From positions 1 to 6,554 of the forward strand of contig JAIOSH010000606.1 in NCBI GenBank assembly GCA_021107685.1: 6,554 nt of DNA, in the 5' to 3' direction. This document shows, piece by piece, positions 1 to 6,065 of the stretch. The notes below the pieces were generated by a model. The model saw nothing but the letters and a program-made list of their open reading frames with translations. It did not search any database and was not told the DNA's origin. This DNA comes from Bacteroidales bacterium. Its GTDB lineage: Bacteria; Bacteroidota; Bacteroidia; Bacteroidales; SMBSF39. The translations under genes were made by a program, and so were the position numbers. The first letter of the stretch is position 1. Every line of letters starts with the position of its first letter.

Positions 1-60
1 ATTGCCAAAAGCAAGGCTGACGATTCGGTACGAAATGGAATATAAGGACTCTAAATTTTA
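1..60. other. Left edge, no supported gene
   Basis: No gene can be assigned here. In forward frame 1 a short open stretch entering from the left ends at a TAA at 43-45, so the C-terminal 14 residues of an upstream gene are possible. Forward frame 2 stays open from the edge to a TAA at 104-106, but it runs through the hairpin repeats, which suggests chance. Neither peptide carries a recognisable motif. Confidence 0.3.
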
Positions 61-267
61 TTGTTTAACCCTTTCAGGGTTCTGTAATGTGATTTTTACT
101 TTTTAACCACAGGTTTCACCTGTGGTTATTCACATTTAACCACTTCGTGGTTTGCTCATGTATAAAATTTATTGCTCAATCCCGAAAGGATTGAATATGA
201 ATAGCCCTATACGAAGTGCAGGGAAACAAAACAATAATGAGAAACGAACCCTGAAAGGGTTCAACAA
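61..267. repeat. REP/BIME-like cluster of six short hairpins in inverted symmetry
   Basis: Six short palindromes lie in about 200 bp. They are 67-81 (6-bp stem, TTC loop), 104-128 (perfect 11-bp stem, TTC loop), 138-152 (6-bp stem, TTC loop), 177-193 (6-bp stem, CGAAA loop), 205-223 (8-position stem with one mismatch and one wobble, GAA loop) and 247-261 (6-bp stem, GAA loop). The first three have TTC loops and the last three have the complementary GAA, so the cluster reads as a left half and an inverted right half. The outermost elements, 61-82 and 246-267, are reverse complements at 21 of 22 positions. The inner spacers are also similar in size (22 and 23 nt between outer and next hairpin). 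This is the layout of bacterial interspersed mosaic elements built from REP units. In other bacteria REPs are moved by RAYT-type Y1 transposases, but none is encoded here. Roles in transcript ends or mRNA stability are inference. Confidence 0.8.
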
Positions 268-340
268 ATCAAGGCTAAATATTTTTCCTTCCTTTGTTTT
301 ATTACATGCTCATTGAATTTTTAATTTGTAATTATTATTC

Positions 341-377
341 TAATAATCACAATACCTGATATATACGGTGATTATTA
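341..377. repeat. 10-bp perfect inverted repeat
   Basis: TAATAATCAC at 341-350 is the exact reverse complement of 368-377, with a 17-nt loop. A third related arm at 329-340 could pair with 341-350 instead (nine positions with one mismatch), so two alternative hairpins are possible. There is no T-run after it and no adjacent gene, so neither a terminator nor an operator role is supported. In such AT-rich sequence chance remains possible. Confidence 0.4.
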
Positions 378-407
378 CAGATATTTATACCTTTTTGCAA
401 TTTTTTT

Positions 408-430
408 ATTGTTGATTGTCTAATTGTTAC
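408..430 (+). repeat. Solo half-array of ATTGTTAW-type octamers
   Basis: Three consecutive units close to ATTGTTAW occupy 408-414 (7 nt), 415-422 and 423-430. They are the same family and orientation as the left arm of the palindrome at 630-696. No matching inverted arm lies nearby, so this appears to be a partial or orphan copy. Confidence 0.4.
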
Positions 431-447
431 GAAGTCCAAATTAAAAG

Positions 448-607
448 TTAATTGAAATGAATATTGCTGTTAATCCTGGAAATTCTGATAATATCATTGC
501 TGTTTGGAAGTTGTACAAGATGATAACAGAGTTTGTATTCAGAACCCGCGAAAACCAGTGATGGTCAAAATGATTCGCAAGTTTACCCTGTAATGAAATG
601 TATCTGG
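448..607 (+). pseudogene. Possible decayed fragment of an exported beta-propeller/sialidase-like gene
   Basis: Coding-like text is scattered over three forward frames. The frame of the ATG at 457-459 gives MNIAVNPGNSDNIIAVWK, which resembles the 'IAVNPxNPxNIxAVWQ' segments common in exported sialidase-like and T9SS beta-propeller proteins; it stops at 559-561. Frame +1 then reads VVQDDNRV at 510-533, and the third frame reads SDGQNDSQVYPVM at 557-595, again reminiscent of such proteins. This order would need two frameshifts. The family match rests on remembered consensus only. The alternatives are chance open frames or a genuine 34-codon ORF at 457-561. No upstream or downstream part of such a gene is visible, because 442-444 is an in-frame stop. 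Confidence 0.3.
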
Positions 608-629
608 GGGTACTTAAATTATTTGAAAA

Positions 630-696
630 ATTGTTAAATTGCTACATTGTTATATTGTTGTGGTTTAACAATTTAACCATATAACGATTTAGCCAT
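630..696. repeat. 67-bp palindrome of four plus four octamers; possible ddl terminator
   Basis: The left arm (630-661) is four tandem octamers close to ATTGTTAW. After a 3-nt centre (662-664, GGT) the right arm (665-696) is four octamers close to the reverse complement, WTAACMAT. Nearly every octamer differs by a base or more, but the period of eight holds exactly. About three quarters of positions pair between arms. Read on the minus strand the palindrome is followed by a run of five T (626-630), so it might also end transcripts from the ddl gene, although that gene stops about 130 bp away. Similar octamer palindromes are, to my recollection, widespread between genes in Bacteroidota. Confidence 0.7.
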
Positions 697-727
697 TGAT
701 ACTAATTTATTAATTTATGGTTACGAT

Positions 728-811
728 TTATTTTTTTAATACATAAATTTTCGCGAGTTCAGGTATTATATCAACAGCTTCATTGATATCGGATAAATCT
801 TTAAATAACAT
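728..811 (-). other. 27-codon open frame downstream of, and in frame with, ddl
   Basis: On the minus strand the reading frame of ddl continues for 31 sense codons after its TAA (824-826) and ends at a TAA at 728-730. An ATG at 809-811 would start a 27-residue peptide, beginning MLFKDLSDINEA and ending YVLKK. The peptide looks protein-like: it alternates charged and hydrophobic residues and uses varied codons. It could be a former C-terminal extension of Ddl cut off by a nonsense change, the tail of another gene, a very small gene, or chance. No family is recognised and no ribosome binding site is seen. Confidence 0.25.
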
Positions 812-823
812 TTGTTCAGCAAT

Positions 824-1804
824 TTAAGTGCCTAATGCCTCTGCTATAATCATTGAAAATAATTTTTGAAAAGAAATACCTATATTTTTTGCCATTTTAG
901 GTATTATGCTGTTTTCTGTTAAACCCGGTATTGTGTTCACTTCTAAAAAATATAATCCGCTATCATTAAATATATAATCAAAACGAACCACACCACTGCA
1001 ATTCAGTTTCTCAAATAAAAAAGAAGAAATCTTTTTACATTCTTTCTCAACTTCTATTGTAATAGGAGCAGGAATAATTTCTTCAGCCAATTCAGGGTCA
1101 TATTTTGCTTCATAATCAAAAAATTCTTTTTTACTAATTATTTCAGCTATAGGTAAAACAATCAACTCATTTCTATATTTGACAATTCCACAGCTAATCT
1201 CTCTTCCTTTAATAAATTCTTCAATAAGAACTTCATCATCTTCCATAAATGCTGCATAAATAGCTTTTAACAGGTCTTCAGGCTTATTAACCCTTGACAT
1301 ACCAACACTCGAACCACCATTATTAGGTTTAACAAAACAAGGTAAAGTAATTGTCTTTAATATTTCAGATATATCTTTGAAATGCTTCTTATGTATATGA
1401 ATTGATTCTGCGGTCAATACACCTAAAGAACTAACTACACTTTTGCAGAAGCTTTTATTAAAGGTTAAAGCCGAAGTAGTCAGATTACAGGATGTATATG
1501 GTATTTTAAGCATATCAAAGTATCCCTGTAATTTCCCATCTTCACCCGGAGTGCCGTGAATAGCAATAAAAACACAATCAAATAAAACTTTTTTCTCATC
1601 TGTCTTTAAACTAAAATCATTTTTATTAATAAAAAATTCTTTACCATTTTGTGCTTTATAAAACCAATCTTTTCCTTTTATCAGAATTTGATATGGGTTG
1701 TACAAATCAAAATCCAGATATTCTGCTACAAAATTGCCACTTTGGATTGATATTTCATATTCACCGGAATTACCTCCTGAAAGTATTGCTATGTTTTTTT
1801 TCAT
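824..1804 (-). CDS. ddl: D-alanine--D-alanine ligase
   Basis: This cytoplasmic ATP-grasp enzyme joins two D-alanines with ATP hydrolysis; the dipeptide is then added to the peptidoglycan precursor by MurF. In the 326-residue form, the N-terminal domain has the GGxSxExE signature (residues 10-17, with the conserved Glu15) and HGxxGEDGxLQG (83-94). The ATP-grasp part has FVKP (157-160), GGSSVGMS (163-170), the EEF hinge (195-197), the omega-loop DYEAKY (230-235), RFDY (274-277) and LEVNTIPGLTENS (287-299) with metal ligands Glu288 and Asn290. Tyr231 in the omega loop is the residue expected of D-Ala-D-Ala rather than D-Ala-D-Lac ligases. I prefer the ATG at 1802-1804 because MKKNIAILSGG matches family N-termini; an upstream in-frame ATG at 1841-1843 would add 13 residues with no family counterpart. 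Length is normal for the family. No Shine-Dalgarno is visible. It is transcribed divergently from the PASTA gene. Confidence 0.96.
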   Translation of the reverse strand: MKKNIAILSGGNSGEYEISIQSGNFVAEYLDFDLYNPYQILIKGKDWFYKAQNGKEFFINKNDFSLKTDEKKVLFDCVFIAIHGTPGEDGKLQGYFDMLKIPYTSCNLTTSALTFNKSFCKSVVSSLGVLTAESIHIHKKHFKDISEILKTITLPCFVKPNNGGSSVGMSRVNKPEDLLKAIYAAFMEDDEVLIEEFIKGREISCGIVKYRNELIVLPIAEIISKKEFFDYEAKYDPELAEEIIPAPITIEVEKECKKISSFLFEKLNCSGVVRFDYIFNDSGLYFLEVNTIPGLTENSIIPKMAKNIGISFQKLFSMIIAEALGT

Positions 1805-1859
1805 AAAATATTGTTTTAAATTAATTTGCAATGCAATGTTCATGAATCCATATTATTCA

Positions 1860-1867
1860 TATCTTTG
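1860..1867 (+). promoter_or_regulatory. Candidate Bacteroidota -7 box for the PASTA operon
   Basis: TATCTTTG is an exact match to the Bacteroidota -7 consensus TAnnTTTG. It lies about 120 bp upstream of the ATG at 1989. No TTTG -33 element is found at the expected 19-21 bp spacing, and the spacer is so AT-rich that a chance match is plausible. Confidence 0.25.
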
Positions 1868-1942
1868 CTGTCAATAAACAATAATTATATGTTTATAAAG
1901 TTATAATATTTTGTATATAATTTAGTTATTTCAATTATTTAT

Positions 1943-1950
1943 CAAATATA
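1943..1950 (-). promoter_or_regulatory. Candidate Bacteroidota -7 box for ddl
   Basis: Read on the minus strand this is TATATTTG, matching TAnnTTTG. It would give a 5' leader of roughly 130 nt before the preferred ddl start. No -33 partner is evident. It sits inside the divergent spacer, so it would overlap the leader of the plus-strand operon if the box at 1860 is also used. Confidence 0.22.
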
Positions 1951-1988
1951 TAATTAATTGAAGAATCGGGGTTAAATTTACACAAAAA

Positions 1989-2825
1989 ATGAATATTATT
2001 CATTTTCTAATTAACAAGAAATTTCTAATACATTTAGGTATATCTATCCTTTTGATTATTGTTTTAATATGGATAGTAATGAAATTCCTTGATATTTATA
2101 CCCGGCATGGAGAATCAATTATAGTCCCTGATTATACAGGTTTAACAATTTCAGAGATTGATTCTGTAGAATTTAATCATCAATTTGAATTTATTATTAT
2201 TGATTCTGTTTATGATTCACAAAAAAAAGGGGGAAGTGTTGTAATGCAGGACCCTTTACCCCGTTCAAAAGTTAAAAGAAATAGAAAAATATATGTAAGC
2301 CTTGTAGCAATATTACCAGAACAGGTACCTATGCCGAATCTTTTAGACCTTTCATTAAGGCAGGCAATAAATGAGCTTGAATCCGGTAAGCTTAAAACAG
2401 GAAAACTTATATATAAACCAAGCTTTGATAAAAACGCCGTTTTAGAGCAATTATTTAAAGGAGATACTATTTTACCCGGAACAATTATAGAAAAAGGTTC
2501 TGTTATAGACTTAATTTTAGGAAATGGATTGATTACTGATAAAATCAAGGTTCCTTTTCTCATAGGTAAAAATCAAAAAGAAGCTATTAATACTGTAAAA
2601 ATATCTTCATTTAATATTGGAGAAGAATTTTTTTTAGATAGTAATGATCTTGTTCATTCTCGTGTTTATATGCAAAACCCGTCATTTGACTCAAAAGAAT
2701 ATTTTTCTCCCGGAGATACAATAAATTTATGGTATCGTTCGGATGAACATTTTGATTTTATGAAACTTTTAATAAGCCTTAAACCCGATACTTTAATTAC
2801 CGATACATTAACCGATATCTATTAG
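1989..2825 (+). CDS. Membrane-anchored protein with three PASTA domains
   Basis: The 278-residue protein has a short cytoplasmic N-terminus, one strongly hydrophobic segment at about 13-31 (IHLGISILLIIVLIWIVMKF region) and a periplasmic part made of three PASTA repeats: about 42-107 (starting VPDYTGL, with the QDPLPRSKV turn), 112-179 (MPNLLDLSLRQAINEL, with a PGTIIEKGS turn) and 186-250 (VPFLIGKNQKEAI, with MQNPSFDSKEYFSPGD). In Gram-positive kinases and penicillin-binding proteins PASTA repeats contact peptidoglycan or muropeptides. Here there is no kinase or transpeptidase domain, as is usual for the free-standing Bacteroidota proteins. A role in cell-wall sensing or scaffolding is inference, supported by ddl next door. 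Residues 251-278 are a short tail of unknown role. The start is the first ATG, directly before the membrane segment, preceded by an A-rich stretch and no Shine-Dalgarno. The stop is one base from the next ATG. Confidence 0.9.
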   Translation: MNIIHFLINKKFLIHLGISILLIIVLIWIVMKFLDIYTRHGESIIVPDYTGLTISEIDSVEFNHQFEFIIIDSVYDSQKKGGSVVMQDPLPRSKVKRNRKIYVSLVAILPEQVPMPNLLDLSLRQAINELESGKLKTGKLIYKPSFDKNAVLEQLFKGDTILPGTIIEKGSVIDLILGNGLITDKIKVPFLIGKNQKEAINTVKISSFNIGEEFFLDSNDLVHSRVYMQNPSFDSKEYFSPGDTINLWYRSDEHFDFMKLLISLKPDTLITDTLTDIY

Positions 2826-2826
2826 A

Positions 2827-4974
2827 ATGAAAAAATATATCATATTATTAGGATTATTAAACATAATATATTTAAGCACTTATTCACAGGAATATTTGAC
2901 AGGTATTTCGGTAAACCCTGTACTAATAAATAAAGCAAAAACAAATCCTCATTTCAAAGTTCGTAAGATAATTATACCAACACCGGTTAATTTACCTTTT
3001 TTTGATGATTTTACAGGTAATGATGTTTATCCTGACACATCAATTTGGATTGATAATGAAGCATATATTAATACTGATTTTCCTGTTTATCCTGTAAATA
3101 TTGGTGTAGCAACTCTGGATGTTATAAATTCCGAAGGTAAGGTTTATCCTGAAGCAACCCCGTTTCCTTTTATTGCTGATCATCTTACTTCAAAGCCTAT
3201 TCGTCTCGACTCCGTTTTTTCACCTGTTGCCAAAGCAATTTCACCGGAAGATTCCGTATTTTTTAGTTTTTTCTACCAACCCCAGGGAAGAGGATTAGCA
3301 CCCGAAACTGAAGATTCGCTTTTATTAGAATTTGGTTTCTATGGTGATACGGTTTTTTCTTATGTTGACTCAATTCTATGTTCGATTTATGATCTAACTT
3401 TTTCAAGACCTTTAGATTCCCTCATAATAAATAATGATTCCTTATTATTACCATGCGATTTACCAAATGATTCTATATGGATACTTCTTACAGATGTTAT
3501 TATTGGTAATACTATACCCGATTCTATAATGCTTCCGTGTGATTCTATATTTATACCTGAAACCGAATGGAAAACCGTATGGTGCGTTAAAGGAGATTCT
3601 CTTGAAGTATTTCATAATAAATATAATACATATTTCAGACAGGTTATTATACCTATAACAGATTCATCTTACTTTACAAAAAATTTCCAGTTCCGTTTTA
3701 AGAATTATGCAAGCATTTCAGATATACCAAGCTGGAAAAGCAATGTTGACCAATGGAACATAGATTATGTTTATCTTAATATCGACCGCTCACAGGGTGA
3801 TACAATCTATAAAGAAATAACTTTTATTGAAAAACCTCCTTCATTTCTGGAAAGATATCAATCAATGCCTTACAACCAATATAGTAATAATCCTACATCT
3901 GCAATGAAAGATACTTTAAATATTTTAATAAGTAATCTTGATACCTTAAACCATAACTGTACATACGAGTACTATGTGATTGAAGATGAAAACGATACAT
4001 TACAATATTTTAATTATGATGGCGGAACTGCTGAAATTTTACCGTTTTATACAAATGGATATTGTGATTACCAGCCTTTTGCCAAGCCACCTGTTATCAC
4101 CTACTTACCTATAGATCCTCTTAGTCAAAAAGATAGCGCCTTTTTTAAAATAATACATACTGTATATAATCAAACTCAAACCTTTGGTGATACAGTAAGC
4201 TTTGACCAGAAATTTTATAATTATTATGCTTATGATGACGGAACTGCTGAAGCAGGATACGGGCTTACACCTTCGGGAGCTCAATTGGCATATCGCTTTA
4301 CACTTAATAAAATTGATACTTTAAGAGCTGTAAATATGTTTTTTAACAGGACATTGAATAATGCAAATCAACATTATTTCTATTTAACCGTATGGGATGA
4401 TAGTGATGGAAAACCGGGTAATATTATTTATTCTCAATCTAATGAATTACCAGCATTTGAAAATGGTTTAAACAAATTTAACACTTATTATCTTGATGAA
4501 GTACTGATTTTAAGCGAAACATTCTATATCGGATGGGTTCAGACAACAAACCATAATCTTAATATTGGTTTTGACAGAAATACAAACTCACGCGATAAAA
4601 TATTTTATAATGCCACAGGTGTATGGTGTAATTCAACGTTTGAAGGATCATTAATGATGAGACCCGTGCTTGGCAAACAATTATCTGGTAATATAACTCC
4701 TGAAAAAAGTCAGACTTCCAAACTTAAAATTTATCCTAATCCTCCGAAAAATAATGGATTTTTACAACTTGAATTGCCTTCGGAATATAATGATGAATCA
4801 TTGTTCGACCAGTTTATTGTAAGTATTTATAATATTTACGGACAAACGGTCTTTTCAATTCCATATCAAAGGTCAATCAATATATCAAGTCTTTCACAGG
4901 GAATATATTTGGTTAATGTAATAAATAAAATTGATAAAAATTCTTTTACTACAAAACTTATAATCGCACAATAA
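2827..4974 (+). CDS. Secreted protein of unknown function with type IX secretion (type A) sorting domain
   Basis: This 715-residue protein has a signal peptide (about 1-20, basic MKK, hydrophobic core, likely cleavage after STYS or SQ). The C-terminal 80 residues are a Por/T9SS type A sorting domain: IYPNP (635-639), IYNIYGQTV (668-675 region), LSQGIYLVNV (689-698) and a final KLIIAQ. It should cross the outer membrane by the type IX system. Residues 57-318 look like a jelly-roll (MAM or concanavalin-like) domain, with FFDDF (58-62), IGVATLD (92-98), SVFFSFFYQ (143-151), LLLEFGF (165-171), FQFRFKNYAS (287-296) and WNIDYVYL (310-317). That fold is interrupted by a Cys/Asp-rich insert at about 172-245. 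A second beta-rich region (466-617) opens with YYAYDDGTAE, and a similar motif occurs at 394-403. No catalytic motif is recognised. The start is one base after the PASTA stop, implying co-transcription and perhaps translational coupling. Surface adhesion or envelope function is only a guess. Confidence 0.92.
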   Translation: MKKYIILLGLLNIIYLSTYSQEYLTGISVNPVLINKAKTNPHFKVRKIIIPTPVNLPFFDDFTGNDVYPDTSIWIDNEAYINTDFPVYPVNIGVATLDVINSEGKVYPEATPFPFIADHLTSKPIRLDSVFSPVAKAISPEDSVFFSFFYQPQGRGLAPETEDSLLLEFGFYGDTVFSYVDSILCSIYDLTFSRPLDSLIINNDSLLLPCDLPNDSIWILLTDVIIGNTIPDSIMLPCDSIFIPETEWKTVWCVKGDSLEVFHNKYNTYFRQVIIPITDSSYFTKNFQFRFKNYASISDIPSWKSNVDQWNIDYVYLNIDRSQGDTIYKEITFIEKPPSFLERYQSMPYNQYSNNPTSAMKDTLNILISNLDTLNHNCTYEYYVIEDENDTLQYFNYDGGTAEILPFYTNGYCDYQPFAKPPVITYLPIDPLSQKDSAFFKIIHTVYNQTQTFGDTVSFDQKFYNYYAYDDGTAEAGYGLTPSGAQLAYRFTLNKIDTLRAVNMFFNRTLNNANQHYFYLTVWDDSDGKPGNIIYSQSNELPAFENGLNKFNTYYLDEVLILSETFYIGWVQTTNHNLNIGFDRNTNSRDKIFYNATGVWCNSTFEGSLMMRPVLGKQLSGNITPEKSQTSKLKIYPNPPKNNGFLQLELPSEYNDESLFDQFIVSIYNIYGQTVFSIPYQRSINISSLSQGIYLVNVINKIDKNSFTTKLIIAQ

Positions 4975-5009
4975 ATCAATTCATTTAAAAATATACTTGT
5001 CAAATTATT

Positions 5010-6062
5010 ATGATTGAAAAACCTGAATTTCAGGAAGAAGATAATGAATTATATGAACATTACAGGTTTGTTGCTGATAAAGGACAAGGACTGTTAAGGA
5101 TAGATAAATTTTTAATAAGTCGTATTGAAAATGCATCCCGTAATAAAATCCAGAATGCAGCAAAAGCAGGTAACATAGTTGTAAATAATAAGACTGTTAA
5201 GTCAAATTATAAAGTAAAACCAAATGATGTCATTACTATTGTAATGAGTCATCCGCCACGTGAAATTGAAATTATTCCTGAAGATATTCCATTAACTATT
5301 CTTTATGAAGACAAAGATGTTATTGTAATTAATAAAAACGCCGGTATGGTAGTTCATCCCGCTTATGGAAATTATACGGGAACTCTTATTAATGCACTGA
5401 CTTATTATTTTGAAAAATCAATTGAATCGGAAAATGAAATAATCCGTCCTTATTTAGTACATCGTATTGATAAAGACACTTCAGGTATATTATTAGTAGC
5501 TAAAACCGAACAAGCTCAAATAAAGCTTGCTAAAGAATTTTATTATCATACTATCGACAGAAAATATTCGGCTCTTGTCTGGGGTGATTTTAAAGAGAAT
5601 GAAGGTACAATAACAGGTCATATAGGACGCAGCCTTAAAAACCGTAAAGTAATGACTGTATTTCCAAATGGAGAATACGGAAAACATGCTGTTACTCATT
5701 ATAAAGTCCTGGAACGTTTTGGATATGTTACTTTAATTGAATGTACACTGGAAACAGGACGTACACACCAGATACGTGCACACATGAAATATATCGGACA
5801 TCCGCTATTTAATGATGAAACCTATGGAGGAAACATTATATTAAAAGGAACAACCTTTACAAAATACAAACAATATATTAATAATTGCTTTAAAATAATT
5901 CCGCGTCAGGCTTTACACTCCATATCACTTGGTTTTAAACATCCTGTTTCAGGTGAATATTTATTTATTGATACTGAGCTGCCTGATGATATGAATGAGG
6001 TTATTGAAAAATGGAGGAAATATACTTCTTTTCAGGATGATTATACAGACTCAAATTGGTAA
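5010..6062 (+). CDS. RluA-family 23S rRNA pseudouridine synthase (RluD-like)
   Basis: The enzyme isomerises uridine to pseudouridine in structured RNA; RluD-type members act on helix 69 of 23S rRNA during large-subunit assembly. The 350-residue protein has an N-terminal S4 RNA-binding domain (about 28-78, LLRIDKFLISR ... VNDKTV-like core, here VVNNKTVKSNYKVKPND). The catalytic domain has ILYEDKDVIVINKNAGMVVH (97-116), the active-site motif HRIDKDTSG (151-159, catalytic Asp154) and GRTHQIRAHM (250-259) followed by GHPLFNDETYGG. Length and domain order are typical of RluD. RluC and other RluA paralogues share the same motifs, so the exact target uridines and the symbol are left open. It begins 35 bp after the T9SS gene with no terminator between, so it is probably in the same transcript. 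No Shine-Dalgarno precedes the ATG. The last 10-15 residues are an acidic, poorly conserved-looking tail. Confidence 0.95.
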   Translation: MIEKPEFQEEDNELYEHYRFVADKGQGLLRIDKFLISRIENASRNKIQNAAKAGNIVVNNKTVKSNYKVKPNDVITIVMSHPPREIEIIPEDIPLTILYEDKDVIVINKNAGMVVHPAYGNYTGTLINALTYYFEKSIESENEIIRPYLVHRIDKDTSGILLVAKTEQAQIKLAKEFYYHTIDRKYSALVWGDFKENEGTITGHIGRSLKNRKVMTVFPNGEYGKHAVTHYKVLERFGYVTLIECTLETGRTHQIRAHMKYIGHPLFNDETYGGNIILKGTTFTKYKQYINNCFKIIPRQALHSISLGFKHPVSGEYLFIDTELPDDMNEVIEKWRKYTSFQDDYTDSNW

Positions 6063-6065
6063 TTT

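Noticed and set aside
61..267. CRISPR array
   Set aside because: The hairpins differ in stem sequence, invert orientation halfway, and have no regular 30-40 nt unique spacers; no cas gene is present.
61..267. Insertion sequence or transposon with terminal inverted repeats
   Set aside because: The 22-bp outer inverted repeats enclose only about 160 bp with no transposase and no visible target duplication; a REP/BIME or non-autonomous element fits better.
1805..1843. Longer ddl start at 1841-1843 adding 13 residues
   Set aside because: The extra residues precede the family-typical MKKNIAILSGG start and do not resemble Ddl N-termini.
1844..1988. Riboswitch or structured leader in the ddl-PASTA spacer
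   Set aside because: The spacer is almost entirely A and T, with no recognisable aptamer core or stable hairpin.
2210..2563. Open frame of 117 codons on the minus strand inside the PASTA gene
   Set aside because: It is antisense to a gene with clear PASTA motifs, has no recognisable domain, and its openness follows from the codon use of the real gene.
5493..5699. Open frame of 68 codons on the minus strand inside the pseudouridine synthase gene
   Set aside because: It lies antisense to the catalytic core of a well-supported enzyme and has no motif of its own.
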